64,000 bases of DNA, taken from the NCBI GenBank assembly GCA_016165875.1, contig JABBOT010000015.1, positions 5,687,928 through 5,751,927 of the forward strand, in the 5' to 3' direction. Position numbers and translations under genes: made by a program. This DNA comes from Acanthopleura granulata. Its lineage: Eukaryota > Mollusca > Polyplacophora > Chitonida > Chitonidae. Position 1 is the first letter of the stretch; the number at the start of each line of letters is the position of its first letter. Shown in pieces: positions 59,725 to 64,000 of the stretch. The notes below the pieces were generated by a model. It was not told where the DNA came from and made no database searches. It saw only the letters and a program-made list of their open reading frames with translations.

Positions 59725-60235
59725 TCAGTTGTCCGTCTGTCTGTCCGTTTATTCAGTATGTATTAACATACATGTAACTTTCAAGACGCTACTCCTCCTA
59801 CGGTTTTTATTCGATTTCAAGGAAACTTTGTTAAAGTGCATAGGCTATATCAAGACACATAGTCATCAGTATCAATTTTCCATTTCCATGATTGGTTGTC
59901 CGTCCGTCTGTCTGTTAAATCCAGTATATGTTAACATACATGCATCTTTCAAAACGCTACTCCTACAGTTTTTGACTAATTTCAACGAAGCTTGGTTTAA
60001 GTGTACACTACATTAAGATACATAAATTGTAGTATGAATTTTCCATTCTGGTGATTGGTTGTCTGTTTGTCTGTTCATCAGTGTTAAATGTTAACATTTA
60101 TTTCCAAATGCTACTAGTTAGTGTTACAGTTGTTGTCCATTTGCAACAAAACTTGGAACAACTGCATCAAGATACATATTACATATTTTCAATTTCGATT
60201 GCCCATTGTCCGTTATACACTGGCCTATATAATTT
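59725..60235. repeat. About three tandem copies of a ~165-bp repeat
   Basis: Units begin with TTGTCCGTCTGTCTGT-like sequence, pass through GTTAACATACATG and CGCTACTCCT, and end with CAATTTTCCATTTC-like sequence and GATTGGTTGTC. The unit length is close to that of the intron 5 array but the sequence is different. Confidence 0.85.
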
Positions 60236-60271
60236 CGACTCCGTGATCATTTTGTCCCAACCAGTATAGAG

Positions 60272-60600
60272 ACTCTGGTTTTACTTATACGATAACAACC
60301 GGTCAGTCAGTGGGAAAACCTGGGAGCCCGTGGTAAACTAAAGACCTTTGGCAAATCACTGACGAACTTTTCGACGTGTGGTCTACATGTATATACCCAC
60401 CATATTGGTGGACAATAAGTTTTCCTGAACAAGCGTTAGACTTTCACAAACGTCCGTCATCACATCCCATCAATGGTAAAGACCTAAAGCTCCTAAGACC
60501 GGAGCTGAAATCCTCATTTCATGTGGTTTAACGATTGAGAGGCAAACGACCGTTCGCTTCACCGTTCGGTCAAGGGCCATCTACCCTTCTCTTTTGAGAT
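60272..60600 (-). mobile_element. SINE family 2, near full length
   Basis: ACTTATACGATAACAACCGG tail side, AAAGACCTTTGGCAAATCAC body and a decayed head near 60530-60590. It lies directly beside the ~165-bp tandem array. Confidence 0.7.
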
Positions 60601-63055
60601 AAGACTACTACACCATGTCATAAAATATCAATTAAATCAAAATAGGTTTTCCCTTGGATTTTCCTTTTTTAAAAATATTGATAAAAGCCTTATTTTCTTT
60701 CAGGTGTGTCCAATCTAAATTTATAGCTTTGATCAATACGTCTACCATCATCTTAAGGTAGCTATTAATCAGTTCATCTGTCAATTAGTTATATGCAAAT
60801 ATTAATTTTCTTGATGTTACGAAAAAACATGCATGTGTGGTGTAACCTTGGTGAAAAGAAAAAGCTCAGGTTGATTTCGCCTGGCGTAAGATATGTAGTT
60901 ATTTTAACGTTTTAGCCCGGTTTGATTCAACGGATTTCTGTATGTATACACATATGCACATATTTGAAACAGCTGCATCATCCCGAATTCTTTTCCAGCA
61001 AAGGTTGTGTTACAAACTTTTAATATGCAGGCCCTATATCTACACTCCGCCATCACATAGTCGAAAGTATGTAGACGAATCGTTGCAGTTCATCACGTCA
61101 AGTGATAACAGCCCAAGCGCTCAATTACCTCGATAGCGAACCAGAATTTGTCGAAACACGAGTTTTATGTCACTGCCAGGGCGTGACTGGGTGCAAACAG
61201 TGCATTCTGAACATATCTACGGCTTTTCTCGCCGTTCAAACACAATATCACCTTGTCTCGCTGGGTGCGTTATCTGCCAGCGCCATCTATCGGTCGTTAA
61301 TTACATCACCTATTCGGCAGCCTGGACTCCTGCCTATCTTTCAGTCTGCGCAATCTAAACCTTTGAACAGCACCACATAACAATGGTTATTATATGCAGA
61401 CAATTAAACAGGAATAAAAGGCAGATACGAAAAGCCCATTTTCAGATGATCATAATCTATATACTTAACAGCATCAAAGAGTATGTGAGGGTGAGTACAG
61501 TACACATACTGTTTTAAAGGCGAAAAAAAGAATAGATGGAAATAAAGCATTGAACAAACGACGGCGTTGGGTTGAGGATCCTTGAAATACAGTCCCAAAC
61601 AGACCAAGGAAAAAAGCTGTTTTTGTAACAGTTTTTTTAACAATACTGATACCGTATGTCTTCAGGAACAAAAACACAATGCCTAACTATTCATGAGAAC
61701 ACATTTAGAGTTAAATTTATCCAAATTTTGCAACGTACATGTAAATGCCTAGATGTGCTCAAACCACATTTTAAAGCCATAACTGTGAAAGGAAACAAGA
61801 GCAATACAATTAAATTGTTGACAATATCTTGAATTACTTGAAACAATTACATACTGTCATTCGACGCAGCAGGACAAAAACATAAAAGTCCATGTTATTA
61901 TGTCATAAGAATGTTGTTATTATAGACGCAGTAATAAATAATTGATCGCATTGTGAAAAAAAAAACTTCAGTAATGTCAAACAGGAGGAACGGTGTAGCT
62001 TTTATTAGCTATCGGATCGAAGGACGTTTAATAGACCGGTTTCATTATAATAACGTTCGTGTTGGAAAGTCTCACGTGAAATATTGCCACTCTAAAACTA
62101 TGTACAGAAGAACGCAGACACACAACAACAACATGCACATTTTTCTGTGCATCCCACAACTTGTATAGATCGTTTTTGAGGGTTTGAACTTGCAACGGCT
62201 GTTCTACTTACTAGGTATAGATTATTTTCTTTCAATCATAATTAAGCTAATCGGACCACATCTAGTTTACGTGATGACGTGTCCGCGTTTCTTTTCATTT
62301 CACGTGAACTGCACTAGCACGCTTGCGAAGTGCACGTATACACGATCCAGCGCGCATGCGTGAGAATTCTGCAGTCTTTAAAAAACTGTTGCCAACGCAA
62401 CAAAGAAATATTTGACATGAAAGTACTGCTTAAAAACCGATGCTTATGACAAGCAAACAATTATATGACGGGGAAGCATAAACGGTTTCTCAATTATTAG
62501 GTTCACACGCATTCCATATATTGGGCTGTGCAGTCTGCAGACAGATTGTTTTTCGCAGGGAAAATAAACTTTTTGACTTTTATTTTCCGCAGAACCACGC
62601 CTGCAGAAGAAACAAAAACACAGAGCATATGAAAAATGATATAGGAGACTCAAAAAGTGGTAAATAAAAATACTCCGACAAAATCAGATCTATCATCAAT
62701 TATTATGCAATGAGCCTATACAAGGAAGTTATACGCTACATGCACATGTTATTTCGACGTCTACATATCACTATCCCCATAAGACAAGTAATATCCAAAT
62801 ATATATAGTGTTAGGGCTATATTAAACACGAATGTTATACAACTAAATGCAAAATGCTAAAAAACGAACGAAAATGGTTACAAACATGTATAGAAAACGA
62901 CTTATTTTGTTTAATTTGCTAAATAATCTTTCCCATGATTTCCGCATATAATTATCTCGGACATATCACGACAGTGCTTCTTTGTACATAGCAGAGAGTT
63001 CCTAAAGCCGTCATAGCATTTGAGCTGGGCAGCGTCAAAAATATATTCGGGAAGC

Positions 63056-63400
63056 GGGTCGATCGTGGCCTAGTGGTTAACATGTTTGCCTTCCAATCTC
63101 TGTGACACATGAGGTGAGGGTTAAAACACGACATTGATCAAGGAATTTCTAGATTCTCCAGCTCTCACTGTTCGTTGTGGTCTCAAGGGGCTCTTGTGGC
63201 CCTATATATGCACTAATGGCTGACGTTTGCTGAGGACTGCTCATGTTATATCAATATGGGGTGGATAAGTCGACGTAACACGTGCGAAAGTTCGTAAGTA
63301 ACTTGCCAGTGGTAAAGAGTTTACTCCGGACACTCCGTTAATTCCTCCACACATGAACTTGGTTGCCTTTATATGGCGTTAAACAACAGTCATATATAGT
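63056..63400 (+). mobile_element. SINE family 2, near full length
   Basis: Head GTGGCCTAGTGGTTAACATG with GAGGGTTAAAAC, body through CACTCCGTTAATTCCTCC, and a tail ending TGGCGTTAAACAACAGTC. Confidence 0.75.
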
Positions 63401-63701
63401 TCAGAGAGCGGCTAGTATTTGACCTTAGTGTAGGTTACCCTCTAGGCTCGCCTAATGAATTAGATGTCTAACAGAGTTCCATTTCAAAAGCATGCATGGA
63501 TATTTCCCTAACCACTCATAAATAAAACCTACCTAGCGATTCCTAACTGGCATTTTCTCAATAAGCATTCCCTCGCCGATGGGCCAAAATGGCCCTGATA
63601 CGCTCAAATTGGTCAATTCTAGACCATAACAACTGGCATCTAATCGCCCACATACGTATCGTGGTGAATACACGTCTCTGACCTTGTCTTAACTGATCTT
63701 C

Positions 63702-63905
63702 CCACCGCATGATCTTGTCTAAAGTAATTACACCACCACATGATCTTGTCTAAAGTCATTACACCACCACATGATCTTGTCTAAAGTCATTACACCACCA
63801 CATGAACTTGTCTAAAGCCATTACACCACCACATGATCTTGTCTAAAGTCATTACACCACCACATGATCTTGTCTAAAGTCATTACACCACCACATGATC
63901 TTGCT
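63702..63905. repeat. 31-bp tandem repeat, about seven copies
   Basis: The unit contains CACATGATCTTGTCTAAAGT followed by CATTACACCAC. TGATC recurs every 31 bp (63741, 63772). One unit reads GAACTT for GATCTT and another GCCATT for GTCATT. It lies near the right edge of the window. Confidence 0.95.
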
Positions 63906-64000
63906 TTAAGAAGGTGATTCCTGCTTTTTAGATCATTACCAACATTTCACACTCGGTTGCAGCATGGCTTAAGTAGAATTAGATAAAAAAAAAAAAGACA

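Larger units (their letters stand above)
42620..64000. other. Repeat-rich intergenic stretch without supportable genes
   Basis: SINEs, duplicated segments and tandem repeats account for much of it. The unexplained parts (for example 46.4-47.3, 52.5-53.7, 57.0-59.2 and 60.6-63.0 kb) show only short random-length ORFs and no splice-consistent exon series. Confidence 0.55.

Noticed and set aside
61102..61380. 92-codon plus-strand ORF with CxC and CxxC motifs
   Set aside because: Two frames are open over the same stretch, with no splice signals. The cysteine pattern does not match the 12-Cys module.

Overview
The window looks like nuclear DNA of a lophotrochozoan animal, most likely a marine mollusc. 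It is AT-rich and intron-rich. It carries many tRNA-headed SINEs whose 3' body and (AATA)n tail match the type I know from mollusc genomes (MetaSINE-like organisation). It also holds short inverted-repeat elements, ~165-bp tandem repeats and microsatellites. There are no operons, prokaryotic signals or CRISPR arrays. Species cannot be fixed from the sequence alone.

Only one gene can be built convincingly. It lies on the minus strand between 32160 (start codon) and 20533 (stop codon). I assembled it by hand from ten short exons, all with AG acceptors and GT donors, and all junctions keep one frame (1119 nt, 372 residues plus stop). It encodes a signal peptide followed by three copies of a 12-cysteine module ending in C-x2-C-C-x4-C, separated by Thr/Pro-rich linkers. 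Each module is encoded by three exons with phases 1-0, 0-0 and 0-1, so every module is a symmetric 1-1 cassette. The fold is probably a three-finger (Ly6/uPAR-like) variant. I do not recognise a named orthologue.

Layout. 1-20530: no supportable gene; degenerate ~115-bp repeats (1.86-2.39 kb), a 20-bp satellite (14.0-14.6 kb), a palindromic CGTGCGCACG array (16.26-16.54 kb), two MITE-like elements (15.4 and 19.7 kb) and SINE copies. 20533-32160: the cysteine-rich gene. Its introns hold a 25-bp minisatellite, a GAT/GAC tract, ~165-bp repeats, SINEs and a perfect 87-bp-arm palindrome. 32161-64000: no firmly supported gene; many SINEs, several paralogous segments (one an empty-site partner of an intronic SINE), ~165-bp repeats at 59.7-60.3 kb, a 31-bp tandem repeat at the right end, and weak unassigned coding candidates at 41.5-42.6 kb.

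The gene model rests on splice-site grammar, frame continuity and threefold internal repetition, all visible in the sequence. The fold and function are inference.
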